Translations under genes and position numbers: made by a program
Notes under the pieces: model-generated
Seen by the model: the letters and a program-made list of their open reading frames with translations, nothing else
Told to the model about the DNA's origin: nothing
The model's database searches: none
Shown: in pieces, positions 26,609 to 34,578 of the stretch
How the letters are laid out: every line of letters starts with the position of its first letter
Position numbering within the stretch: the first letter of the stretch is position 1
Source: Bacteroidota bacterium
GTDB taxonomy: Bacteria; Bacteroidota; Bacteroidia; Bacteroidales; VadinHA17
Length of the DNA stretch: 64,000 nucleotides
Direction: 5' to 3'
Assembly (NCBI GenBank): GCA_016718875.1
Contig: JADKBL010000012.1
Location: 31,716 to 95,715 of the forward strand

Positions 26609-28279
26609 CTAAATTCTAATTAGAGGTAGAGTTATAGATATTGTTGTTCCTTGTCCCAGCCCCGATTCAACTTCAATCTTCCCGTTATGTGTCTTGATAA
26701 TCCCATGAACTATTGCAAGACCCAATCCGATTCCGCTGGTTTCACGCTTTGTGGAGAAAAAAGGTTCAAAAATATGCGGGATATCATCCTCAGGTATCCC
26801 TATCCCGTTGTCGGTAATATCTATTTTAACATGATCCTCGTTTGGATTACTGGTGGAAATTGATATCTCTCCGTTTTCTTTTACAGCTTCCGAAGCATTT
26901 ACCAGGATTGCTATACATGCCTGTTTAAGCTGATTAGGGCTGCAGAAAACAAGGTCCGATTTGGCCCTGAAATCATTGGTGAATCCTATGTTGGCTATTT
27001 TTATCGGATGAGTCATAAGCTCAAAAGTCTCCTGAAGGATCTTATGCAAATGCTTCGACTCAAAATCTTCCTGTTCTTTCCTTGAAAACTCAAGCAATCC
27101 CTTGACTATTTCACCGCATCTCTTTGTTTCACCCTCAATAAGCTTAAGATGCTTCAGAACTGTTTCTTTCTTGGAAGGAGTCAAATCAGGACTGCTTAAC
27201 TGTTTGTGTATAAGCTTTGTATACACAAGAATCCCTGAAAGAGGGTTATTTATCTCATGTGCAACAGAGGATGACAGCTTCCCCAAAGAAGCGATCCTCT
27301 CGATATGAATTAGCTCATTCTGGGCAGCTCCGAGCTCTTCCGATTTCTTCTGAACCTTATATTCAAGTTGCTGTGACCAGTTCTGTAATTCCATGGTTGC
27401 AGCCTGAAGGTTATCAAGCATTTCGTTAAATGCCACTGAGAGCATTCTCATATCATCGAGCTGATTTGCTTTTATTTCCAGGCGGGTATCCTTGTTGCCT
27501 CCTGCTACCGACTGACTGGCTTTAAGAATCTCATTCAGAGGATTCTTTATCTTTTCCCGTGTAAAGAAGATTAAGCTTATAATAAGGATCATTGTCGTAA
27601 GAGTCGCCAGAAGGAAGAACTTGGTAGATGATTTTTCAACTGTCTGGTCAAGATCCGACAGAGGCATCTTAATTATGAGTGAACCAAGGACTTCATCACT
27701 CTCATTATGATAATGACAGGAACTTGTATAGCATGATTTCTCATTGAGAATCGGCGACCTGATAAGAAGATGGCGGTGATTATTGTCATTCTCATTCATT
27801 GTGCATTCGCTCTTCACTTCAATAATCCTGTAAGATTTTTCCTTTCGGGGGAAGAGTATGCTCATATCTGAATGACACAATAAACAGTTGGGATTACTGT
27901 GCAACACCGTATCTTCTGAAAATGAAGAGTATACTAGCCTGTCCTTATCATCATACATATTGACTTCATCAATTCCTGAAATTGTATTGATTATGTCGAG
28001 AGTGCTTTGCAGTGCACTTTTATCATTATCGAGCATAGATTTATACAGGGAACCTTCAACAATTGACCCGATATTATTACCATTCTGTCTTATAACTGTA
28101 TTGAGATTCTGTTCATAAACAGATCTGAATATTATCCCGAAAAGGAAAAAGAGAATAATGGAGGATAATGTAATGATTATGACAACCCTGCTGTAAATGG
28201 ATGACCTGAATCTGAGGTTGTTTTTAAAAAAAGCATTCAGACTGTTACCATTGTTCGATGAATTACCGGGCTGATTCAT
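26609..28279 (-). CDS. Membrane sensor histidine kinase with periplasmic c-type heme motifs
   Basis: This 556-aa sensor kinase has transmembrane helices around 33-52 and 221-239. The periplasmic domain between them holds a classical c-heme motif CLLCH (132-136) and a second site CYTSSCH (183-189), of the C-x4-C-H kind known in some multiheme proteins. A HAMP domain follows (about 240-295). The phosphorylated His341 lies in SSVAHEINNPLSG, and the HATPase motifs NASEA, DNGIGIP and GIGLGLAIVHG are intact. The likely signal is redox state, oxygen, NO or another heme ligand. It pairs with the sigma54 regulator 11 bases downstream. It lies about 150 bases after the GcvH-like gene, with a hairpin between. 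Confidence 0.9.
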   Translation of the reverse strand: MNQPGNSSNNGNSLNAFFKNNLRFRSSIYSRVVIIITLSSIILFFLFGIIFRSVYEQNLNTVIRQNGNNIGSIVEGSLYKSMLDNDKSALQSTLDIINTISGIDEVNMYDDKDRLVYSSFSEDTVLHSNPNCLLCHSDMSILFPRKEKSYRIIEVKSECTMNENDNNHRHLLIRSPILNEKSCYTSSCHYHNESDEVLGSLIIKMPLSDLDQTVEKSSTKFFLLATLTTMILIISLIFFTREKIKNPLNEILKASQSVAGGNKDTRLEIKANQLDDMRMLSVAFNEMLDNLQAATMELQNWSQQLEYKVQKKSEELGAAQNELIHIERIASLGKLSSSVAHEINNPLSGILVYTKLIHKQLSSPDLTPSKKETVLKHLKLIEGETKRCGEIVKGLLEFSRKEQEDFESKHLHKILQETFELMTHPIKIANIGFTNDFRAKSDLVFCSPNQLKQACIAILVNASEAVKENGEISISTSNPNEDHVKIDITDNGIGIPEDDIPHIFEPFFSTKRETSGIGLGLAIVHGIIKTHNGKIEVESGLGQGTTISITLPLIRI

Positions 28280-28318
28280 AGCGTAATTAACTCACATGTT
28301 TTATAACTGCGCATAAAT

Positions 28319-28356
28319 ACCGGAGCCGGAGCAGTAATAGCTGCCCCGTTTCCGGT
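28319..28356. other. Hairpin in the spacer between the GcvH-like and kinase genes
   Basis: ACCGGA/TCCGGT (28319-28324, 28351-28356) and GCAG/CTGC form a two-part stem with an internal loop. No T-run follows on the minus strand, so it looks more like an RNA-processing or partial-termination element than a full terminator. A second small palindrome, CCCTTAAATAAGGG, lies at about 28396-28409. Confidence 0.4.
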
Positions 28357-28429
28357 CTGGCATTATTATATGCAATATACAATAAATACTCTCTCCCTTA
28401 AATAAGGGGATATGAATTTTTGAACTGTA

Positions 28430-29140
28430 TCAGTTCAGAAATGAATTCTGGAAATCCTGCCATACCTCCTCAGGCATTTCTGCAAGTGGCCTGTCGATAA
28501 TTTCTCCACCGTCCTGCAGAGCAACCATTGACATTTCAGGAGTATGCTTCTTCATTGAGCCAGCAAGGAAATCCTTGAACTTTTCTAACTCCATCTTTGT
28601 CCAGTCAACAGCCTCTCCGGCTATATACAGGGAGCTGGTTTCAGCTTTCCAGTTCGATGGTTTCACTTTGTAGACCCATCCTTTGCCGTATGGATCATCC
28701 ATTACAGTAACTGGATTTGCTTCACAAAGAGGATTGGTACTCATCACTAATCCTGAAACAGGAGAATAAATACGAAGTACTTTGCCGGCATTGTCTGCCA
28801 TCATTATCAGATCACCTTTTTTGATTAAATCACCTGCTTTGAAAATAGGATTCATCCTGACTTCACCTGTAACATGAAGAAGAAAGTCGTCAACCCCGAT
28901 TTTTGCAGTGCCGTTTTTTTCCAGGAATGTCCATGTATGGTTCCTGTTAAAATATAGTCCTTCGGGTATTTTAAGTATAGCTGCCGTAAGGACTCCGAGA
29001 GTTTTACTGATCTGTTTTGACAGGGCTGATTTCCTGTTTATTGCCAGCCAGAATGGGATTATCAGCAAAAGGAATGCAATTATTATGAGATATTCGATCC
29101 CTTTTGTTTCAAAAATGTTGGTGTAGGTAAAGCCGTCCAT
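28430..29140 (-). CDS. Membrane-anchored GcvH-like (lipoyl-domain fold) protein
   Basis: This 236-aa protein has one transmembrane helix (about 16-34), then a GcvH-like domain (about 60-165) expected on the cytoplasmic side: YFNRNHTWTFLEKNG, VDDFLLHVTGEV and YSPVSG all match the H-protein fold. The residue at the usual lipoyl-lysine position is Gly118-equivalent; a Lys sits one residue later (AGK, 118-120). The C-terminal tail (LQDGGEIIDRPL) is shared with the binding-domain fusion protein upstream. It is not a normal glycine cleavage H protein, since no gcvT or gcvP is near. It ends the four-gene electron-transfer unit. Confidence 0.8.
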   Translation of the reverse strand: MDGFTYTNIFETKGIEYLIIIAFLLLIIPFWLAINRKSALSKQISKTLGVLTAAILKIPEGLYFNRNHTWTFLEKNGTAKIGVDDFLLHVTGEVRMNPIFKAGDLIKKGDLIMMADNAGKVLRIYSPVSGLVMSTNPLCEANPVTVMDDPYGKGWVYKVKPSNWKAETSSLYIAGEAVDWTKMELEKFKDFLAGSMKKHTPEMSMVALQDGGEIIDRPLAEMPEEVWQDFQNSFLN

Positions 29141-29182
29141 TTTGATTGTATTAAAAGTTTATAGTCAATTTCTTAAGTAGTA

Positions 29183-30424
29183 TCAGTGTTGTTCAGCAGC
29201 CCATGACGGTGATTCACGGAGTACAGGCATCCTGTTGATCACCCATCTGAAGATCCAAATCTCGGTGAAGATAACTGTCAGGGTGACAACAAATTCCATC
29301 CATGAAGGAATGTACCTTACAGCCTCATCCCACTGAAAACCGATTACAGTTACATTCAGCCTGTTGACAATTATGCCAAGCATTGTTATTATTGCAGCAA
29401 TCTTAGCTACCGGAACACTGTTCCTTGTATAGCTGTAGTAGAACAGCATCATTGGAAAAATAACAAATCCTATCAATTCTGTCAGATACCAGTATCCATA
29501 CGGACCATGTATCAATTCCCATTTCTTACCGTGTACAAATACTACTATCTGAAGAAAGAAATAGGCAAACATTGCCACGGCGCATATCTTTGCCAGGCTT
29601 ATTATTATGCTGTTATGTCCTTTATGGTGTTCTTCACTTATCTGATCGGAAAACACTCTGTTTGTGATAGATCCTTCAAAGATAACCATTGAAAGACCTG
29701 CAAATATGCTTGAAACAAAGAACAGGATAGGGATGAATTCGGTATACCACAGTGGATGTATCTTATCCTTAGCCATTAAGTACAGAGCGCCAAGTCCGGA
29801 TTGGTGTAATGTTGACAAAGTGATACCAAAGATGACTGCAGCAACTGTCATTCCCGATAGTATCTTCCTGGCTTTCCTTGCGCCAAGCCATTCAGCTATT
29901 GCAGGTGAAAACTCTATCAGCTGGGCTATCATATAGAGCAGGAAATGCCATGCTACAAGGAAGAGTACTGAACTTACTCCAAAACTGTTGCCGATTATCG
30001 GATTGATCACATTCCATGGTCTGCCAAGATCGAGAAGCAGGGCACCTGCATAGAACAGGTAGGCCAGGAATCCGTTGAGGACAGTTACCCTTACAATTGA
30101 ATGATATTTCTTCATATTCAGAATATATACCATGAAAGTGAGTACATAGGCACCGCCTGCAAAAGCAACTCCTGTAACAACGTCAAAGCCTATCCACAAG
30201 CCCCATGGAACTTCCTGTGTTAAATTTGTAACTGAACCAAGTCCCTTCCAGAATCTAATCACAATGATCCCAAGTCCAAGCAACATTATTGGCAATGAAA
30301 TGATATTGAACGGCGTGAAGAATTTCCCTTTAGGCTTCAGTTCCCTCAGCAGAAATTTAAAAATGCTCCCTCCGTCATTATCTCTCGCAATGGTTATATC
30401 TGAATTATTCATTGGTCTCCTCAT
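29183..30424 (-). CDS. NrfD/PsrC-type integral membrane subunit
   Basis: This 413-aa protein with about ten hydrophobic helices belongs to the NrfD/HybB family. Its members bind menaquinone and exchange electrons with a partner ferredoxin-like subunit. The sequence has the typical PWGLWIGFDVVTGVAFAGG start of the helix bundle and the later LGRPWNV and LSTLHQSGLG segments. The start may be the ATG at 30424 or the one at 30412; either overlaps the ferredoxin gene, implying translational coupling. No catalytic (molybdopterin or nickel) subunit is encoded nearby. Direction of electron flow is unknown. Confidence 0.92.
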   Translation of the reverse strand: MRRPMNNSDITIARDNDGGSIFKFLLRELKPKGKFFTPFNIISLPIMLLGLGIIVIRFWKGLGSVTNLTQEVPWGLWIGFDVVTGVAFAGGAYVLTFMVYILNMKKYHSIVRVTVLNGFLAYLFYAGALLLDLGRPWNVINPIIGNSFGVSSVLFLVAWHFLLYMIAQLIEFSPAIAEWLGARKARKILSGMTVAAVIFGITLSTLHQSGLGALYLMAKDKIHPLWYTEFIPILFFVSSIFAGLSMVIFEGSITNRVFSDQISEEHHKGHNSIIISLAKICAVAMFAYFFLQIVVFVHGKKWELIHGPYGYWYLTELIGFVIFPMMLFYYSYTRNSVPVAKIAAIITMLGIIVNRLNVTVIGFQWDEAVRYIPSWMEFVVTLTVIFTEIWIFRWVINRMPVLRESPSWAAEQH

Positions 30425-31268
30425 TTAAGTTATTATCCTTCGTTCCTTCCCTGATGCCAAGCAGTATAGCCGGCCATAACACGAAAATTGTCGGTACGCT
30501 GTACAAAAATCCCTTTGACAATTCCGGGTAGGATTTTGTCTGAATGCTGGTGTTGAATCCGGCCTTTTCGAATGGTATGCCTGAAAGATAAAGCCAACCG
30601 GTTCCTCCAGCTTCGTGTTCTCCGTAAATATGATCGACATATACTCCGGGATTCTCAACAATTCGTTTTCTTGCCTCTTTTATGAGATCTCTCCTCGGAC
30701 CGTACATCATAGCTTCAGCAGGACAATTCTCTACGCATGCAGGTAGTTTTCCCTGCTGCGTACGATCATAGCACATCGTGCATTTTTCTATTTTAGGATT
30801 ATAGCTGTGATACTCAAATTTAGGAACATCAAAAGGACATGAGACCATGCAATAACGACATCCCATGCATTTATTTCCCCGCCATATCACTGCACCTTCG
30901 TGAGTTTTGTACATTGCCTGTGTAAGACATGCTGCAGCACATGCAGGTTCATTGCAATGCATGCATTGTGATTTCACATAGACCTCTCCGTTGTCGGATG
31001 AGTAGGCGTTTACGACCGTTCTGTATTTATCAGTGGTCTTTCTTATTTTTCCCGCTTCAGGTGTTTCCGTTGGGGCTGTCAGCCCATTGGCTTCAGCGCA
31101 TGACACTTCACATGTCTGGCATCCAACGCAACGTGTTGAATCGTAAAGGACTCCGAAGAATTCCGTTTTATTTTCCGCCGGGCTGGCTGAGGCTGACTGT
31201 TTCCCTACTGCAAGGGTCACACCTGTAGCACCCAGCGTTTTAAAGAAATTTCTTCTGTCGAGAGACAT
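30405..31268 (-). CDS. Tat-exported 4Fe-4S ferredoxin subunit (HybA-like)
   Basis: This 287-aa protein has a twin-arginine signal (DRRNFFKTLGATG), so it is folded and loaded with clusters before export. Four Cys groups can hold four [4Fe-4S] clusters: CVGCQTCEVSC, CMHCNEPACAAAC, CMGCRYCMVSCPFD and CTMCYDRTQ...CVENCP. A hydrophobic helix near the C-terminus (TIFVLWPAILLGI) anchors it in the membrane, as in HybA. It should pass electrons between the NrfD-type subunit and an extracytoplasmic partner. It overlaps the NrfD gene by up to 20 bases. Confidence 0.94.
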   Translation of the reverse strand: MSLDRRNFFKTLGATGVTLAVGKQSASASPAENKTEFFGVLYDSTRCVGCQTCEVSCAEANGLTAPTETPEAGKIRKTTDKYRTVVNAYSSDNGEVYVKSQCMHCNEPACAAACLTQAMYKTHEGAVIWRGNKCMGCRYCMVSCPFDVPKFEYHSYNPKIEKCTMCYDRTQQGKLPACVENCPAEAMMYGPRRDLIKEARKRIVENPGVYVDHIYGEHEAGGTGWLYLSGIPFEKAGFNTSIQTKSYPELSKGFLYSVPTIFVLWPAILLGIREGTKDNNLNEETNE

Positions 31269-31288
31269 ATAGCTATATTTTTGAAGAT

Positions 31289-32980
31289 TTAAAACAATTC
31301 ATAAAACCAGATCTGCCTTGAAGGATCGATGTATTTAGTCTGAAAATCATCCCAAACCTCGGGACCCATTTGTGAAAGGATGCCATCGCTCAGCTCACCC
31401 CCGTCCTGGAGAATAACATGGCTGTATTCCTTATTTCCTGAGGTCAGAACTGCAGCCATAAAATCCTTAAGCCTTGTAAACTCCTGGGTTAGAAACTGCC
31501 TGTATTTGTCAGCATAGAAAAGAAGCTGGTTTTCACGGTGCCAGTTTGATGGTTCTATCCTGTAAACCCATCCTTCTTTGTATGGTGAAGCGTTTATAAT
31601 TCCTGAATTCGTTTCGAGTACAGAATTGTGTTCCCTTATTATTCCGGATACAGGTGCATAAAGGTCGAGGTGTTTTCCGTTCTGAACGAGTGAAAGAATC
31701 TGTTCTCCCTTCTGTACCCTGGTGCCGTCTTTCTTCAAATTGATTCGTGTAATGGCACCTGTGATATGCTGAAGAAAATCATCAACTCCTACCTTTACCA
31801 TTCCATCCTGTTCCATGAATGCCCAGGTATGTGTTTTATCAAAATAAAGTCCGCTTGGGACAATAACTGTAGATTCTCCGAATACCTTGTCGGAATGAGA
31901 TATAGGTACTGCAACAGCTGCTCTTGATTTTCTCGCATATCTTACTGCCTGATCAATCAATACAACCAAAGCAACCGAACCAACAAAGAGCAGAAGAAGA
32001 ACAACAAAAGGGGATCTAGTTTCAGCAGAAGCAGATGTGTATACTTTTGCTTCATAAAGTTTATCAACAGATTTTTGCCTTTCGGTAAGAAGAAGATCGT
32101 TGTATCCGTTATCATAAAGGAATTTCTGTCCGTCAGACAAAACCCATTTCATAAAAGCAAGTGATGCTTCTCCCTCAGGATGATCAGTTCCTGCAGCATA
32201 AATATTTGTTGTGAGTGTTTTAGGATACTTTCCAATCCAGATACCTCTGACGAGGTGATTAAAATCACCATAAACATTCTCATTCTCATCAAGCTGTCCG
32301 TTATTATTTCTGTCAATTGGGAGAAGAGCAATCCCTGCATTGAGAACCTGATTTTTCATGTCGGCTGCGGAAGTAAGCTTGCAGAATCCTATACCGGCAG
32401 GATCTTTCGTAACAGCTTCTGTTACAGCTTCACTGTTTTCAAGCTCAATGCCGGCTCTATTTAATTCAGATGTTCCAAAGAAAGAGACAAGAGCAGCCGA
32501 AACAGTTTCATCCTTTGACCAGTAATAATTTACAGTGGTATTTTTTGCAGATGGTATTACTGAAGCCCAGCTAACTCCGGCATTGTTTGCAAGCTTTAGA
32601 AGTTCTTCAGATGAGAGACCAAGTTTCCGGATCTCATCAAGTGCCGGATTATTTATATTAATAACAGGAACAATAACATCCCGGCCTACGACAGTATGCC
32701 AGCCGGATGTGCTTCGTATCCCGCTGTAGTTTTTTGCGGTTACAAAACCCAGCATGCCTCTGCCTATAAACTCCTCAGCCTGAGTATTATCAGCAGTTCT
32801 GATAACTTTCACACTCATACCTGGTGTAATGGCACTGTACTCACTGGCCCATGCGGAAGCGATCCTGTACATATCAGGCGTGCTTGTGATACGAAGAGTA
32901 TCTGACACCGGAGCTTTTCCGCCAAGGGTGCTGAGGCTGATGAGTGAAAACCCGATTAAGGAAATAAATAACTTTTTCAT
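31289..32980 (-). CDS. Periplasmic binding-protein domain fused to a GcvH-like domain
   Basis: This 563-aa protein has a signal-like N-terminus (1-22). A PstS-like (PBP type 2) domain from about 28 to 310 follows, with DTLRITSTPDMYRIASAW at the start. A transmembrane helix (about 324-342) is followed by positive residues (RYARKSR), placing the rest inside. The cytoplasmic GcvH-like domain (about 375-480) has YFDKTHTWAFME, VDDFLQHITGAI and YAPVSG. As in the smaller paralog, the lipoyl Lys position is Gly, with Lys436 one residue later (NGK). The tail ILQDGGELSDGIL is shared. It is the first gene of the four-gene unit (20-base spacer to the ferredoxin). This fusion was not recognised as a characterised family. 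Confidence 0.8.
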   Translation of the reverse strand: MKKLFISLIGFSLISLSTLGGKAPVSDTLRITSTPDMYRIASAWASEYSAITPGMSVKVIRTADNTQAEEFIGRGMLGFVTAKNYSGIRSTSGWHTVVGRDVIVPVININNPALDEIRKLGLSSEELLKLANNAGVSWASVIPSAKNTTVNYYWSKDETVSAALVSFFGTSELNRAGIELENSEAVTEAVTKDPAGIGFCKLTSAADMKNQVLNAGIALLPIDRNNNGQLDENENVYGDFNHLVRGIWIGKYPKTLTTNIYAAGTDHPEGEASLAFMKWVLSDGQKFLYDNGYNDLLLTERQKSVDKLYEAKVYTSASAETRSPFVVLLLLFVGSVALVVLIDQAVRYARKSRAAVAVPISHSDKVFGESTVIVPSGLYFDKTHTWAFMEQDGMVKVGVDDFLQHITGAITRINLKKDGTRVQKGEQILSLVQNGKHLDLYAPVSGIIREHNSVLETNSGIINASPYKEGWVYRIEPSNWHRENQLLFYADKYRQFLTQEFTRLKDFMAAVLTSGNKEYSHVILQDGGELSDGILSQMGPEVWDDFQTKYIDPSRQIWFYELF

Positions 32981-33106
32981 TGCTTGATTCTGTTTATTAA
33001 TATTTTGCGATCTTTCTATTTTGCAACTGGATTTAAAATAAACTCACTCCCTATAACCAACTATAGTGCCAAAAAAATAAATGGCTTTTATATAGTTGAT
33101 TATCTG

Positions 33107-33418
33107 ATGCTTATAACTTCAGAGTCCTCGGCAACACCTCTCCGAAGTGTTGAATTATTAAACAGTATGTTTTATTTAACAGATCTAAATCACTGTCAGC
33201 TAAGGACTTTAGATAGATTGTATATTTCTTCAACATATGTTGCATTTTACTACACTCCATACTTATACGCCCATTTTATGGGCCTGTCTGAAATACAACA
33301 AGACCGAATAATGACTATTTTCAAGATTTTAGTAACCGCTGATTCCATTTCATTTCATACATGGCACATCTCAATTGTTGAGTTTTTATATAGTATGTCC
33401 GCTGATTCCATCAGCTGA
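33107..33418 (+). CDS. Possible small protein of unknown function (weak)
   Basis: This lies in the ~500-bp AT-rich gap between the electron-transfer genes and the acetyltransferase. A frame is open from a TTG at 32984 to 33418; the first ATG is at 33107, giving 103 aa. The text (for example LTDLNHCQLRTLDRLYISS) is protein-like but matches no family I know, and no signal peptide or promoter is visible. A stop-free run of 145 codons is unlikely by chance in such AT-rich DNA, so it may be a real gene or a remnant. Otherwise the gap holds only a short direct repeat (GCTGATTCCAT at about 33340 and 33401). Confidence 0.25.
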   Translation: MLITSESSATPLRSVELLNSMFYLTDLNHCQLRTLDRLYISSTYVAFYYTPYLYAHFMGLSEIQQDRIMTIFKILVTADSISFHTWHISIVEFLYSMSADSIS

Positions 33419-33435
33419 GGTCAGCAGTATATTGT

Positions 33436-33443
33436 TAATTTTG
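33436..33443 (+). promoter_or_regulatory. -7 box upstream of the acetyltransferase gene
   Basis: TAATTTTG matches TAnnTTTG, 37 bases before the ATG. No clear -33 element. Confidence 0.4.
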
Positions 33444-33480
33444 AAAAGAACTTTTTACAGCAGGTTAAAACAGTATTCTT

Positions 33481-34104
33481 ATGAAAAGTGAGAAAGATCG
33501 GATGGTAGAGGGACTTCCCTACAATGCCACTGATGAAACAATACAAAAAGAGAGACAACTTGCCAGGGAGCTCTTATTTTTAATCAACACAACACATCCT
33601 TCCGAAAAAACAAAGCTCAGGGAGTTATTCCTGAGGCTGATAGGGGGATTAAAGGAGAGATTCCTCATAGAACCACCTTTTCAGTGTGATTTCGGGTACA
33701 ATATTATAACAGGTGAAAACTTTTACGCGAATTACAATCTTGTAATTCTTGACAGCGCCAGGGTAACTATCGGAGAAAATGTGCTCATTGGCCCTAATGT
33801 TGGAATATTTACAGCCGGTCATCCTGTCCATCCTGAATTAAGGGAAATGGGGTATGAATTTGCGTTCCCGATCACTATTGGAAATAATGTATGGATTGGA
33901 GGCAATGTGGTAATTAATCCGGGCATAAAAATCGGAGATAATTCAGTTATAGGTTCCGGAAGCGTTGTAACAAAAGATATGCCTGCCAATGTTGTTGCTG
34001 CCGGAAATCCATGCAGGGTTCTCCGTGAGATAACAGAAAGCAACAGACAATATTACTATAAGAATCTTAAATTCACACTGCCCGCTCCTTTTTGTCAAGA
34101 TTAA
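33481..34104 (+). CDS. Sugar O-acetyltransferase (maltose/galactoside type)
   Basis: This 207-aa left-handed beta-helix acetyltransferase of the Maa/LacA family uses acetyl-CoA to acetylate a sugar. The N-terminal helical domain (MVEGLPYNATDETIQKER) is the Mac signature. Hexapeptide repeats follow, with the catalytic His in FTAGHPVHPELRE and IGNNVWIGGNVVINPG near the end. The length is slightly above the usual 180-200 aa. Substrate unknown. The gene ends just before the odd G/C tract. Confidence 0.93.
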   Translation: MKSEKDRMVEGLPYNATDETIQKERQLARELLFLINTTHPSEKTKLRELFLRLIGGLKERFLIEPPFQCDFGYNIITGENFYANYNLVILDSARVTIGENVLIGPNVGIFTAGHPVHPELREMGYEFAFPITIGNNVWIGGNVVINPGIKIGDNSVIGSGSVVTKDMPANVVAAGNPCRVLREITESNRQYYYKNLKFTLPAPFCQD

Positions 34105-34157
34105 GTAAGTAATACTGCCTAAGTGAGCGTAGCCGGTCTGTGAAGCGAGCCGCTCCA

Positions 34158-34570
<413 letters not shown>

Positions 34571-34578
34571 AGTCGAAC

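Noticed and set aside
28430..29140. Glycine cleavage system H protein
   Set aside because: Transmembrane anchor, missing lipoyl-lysine position and no gcvT/gcvP nearby. It is GcvH-like in fold only.
31289..32980. Phosphate ABC transporter binding protein (PstS)
   Set aside because: No pstABC genes follow, and the protein has a transmembrane helix and a GcvH-like domain. Ligand need not be phosphate.
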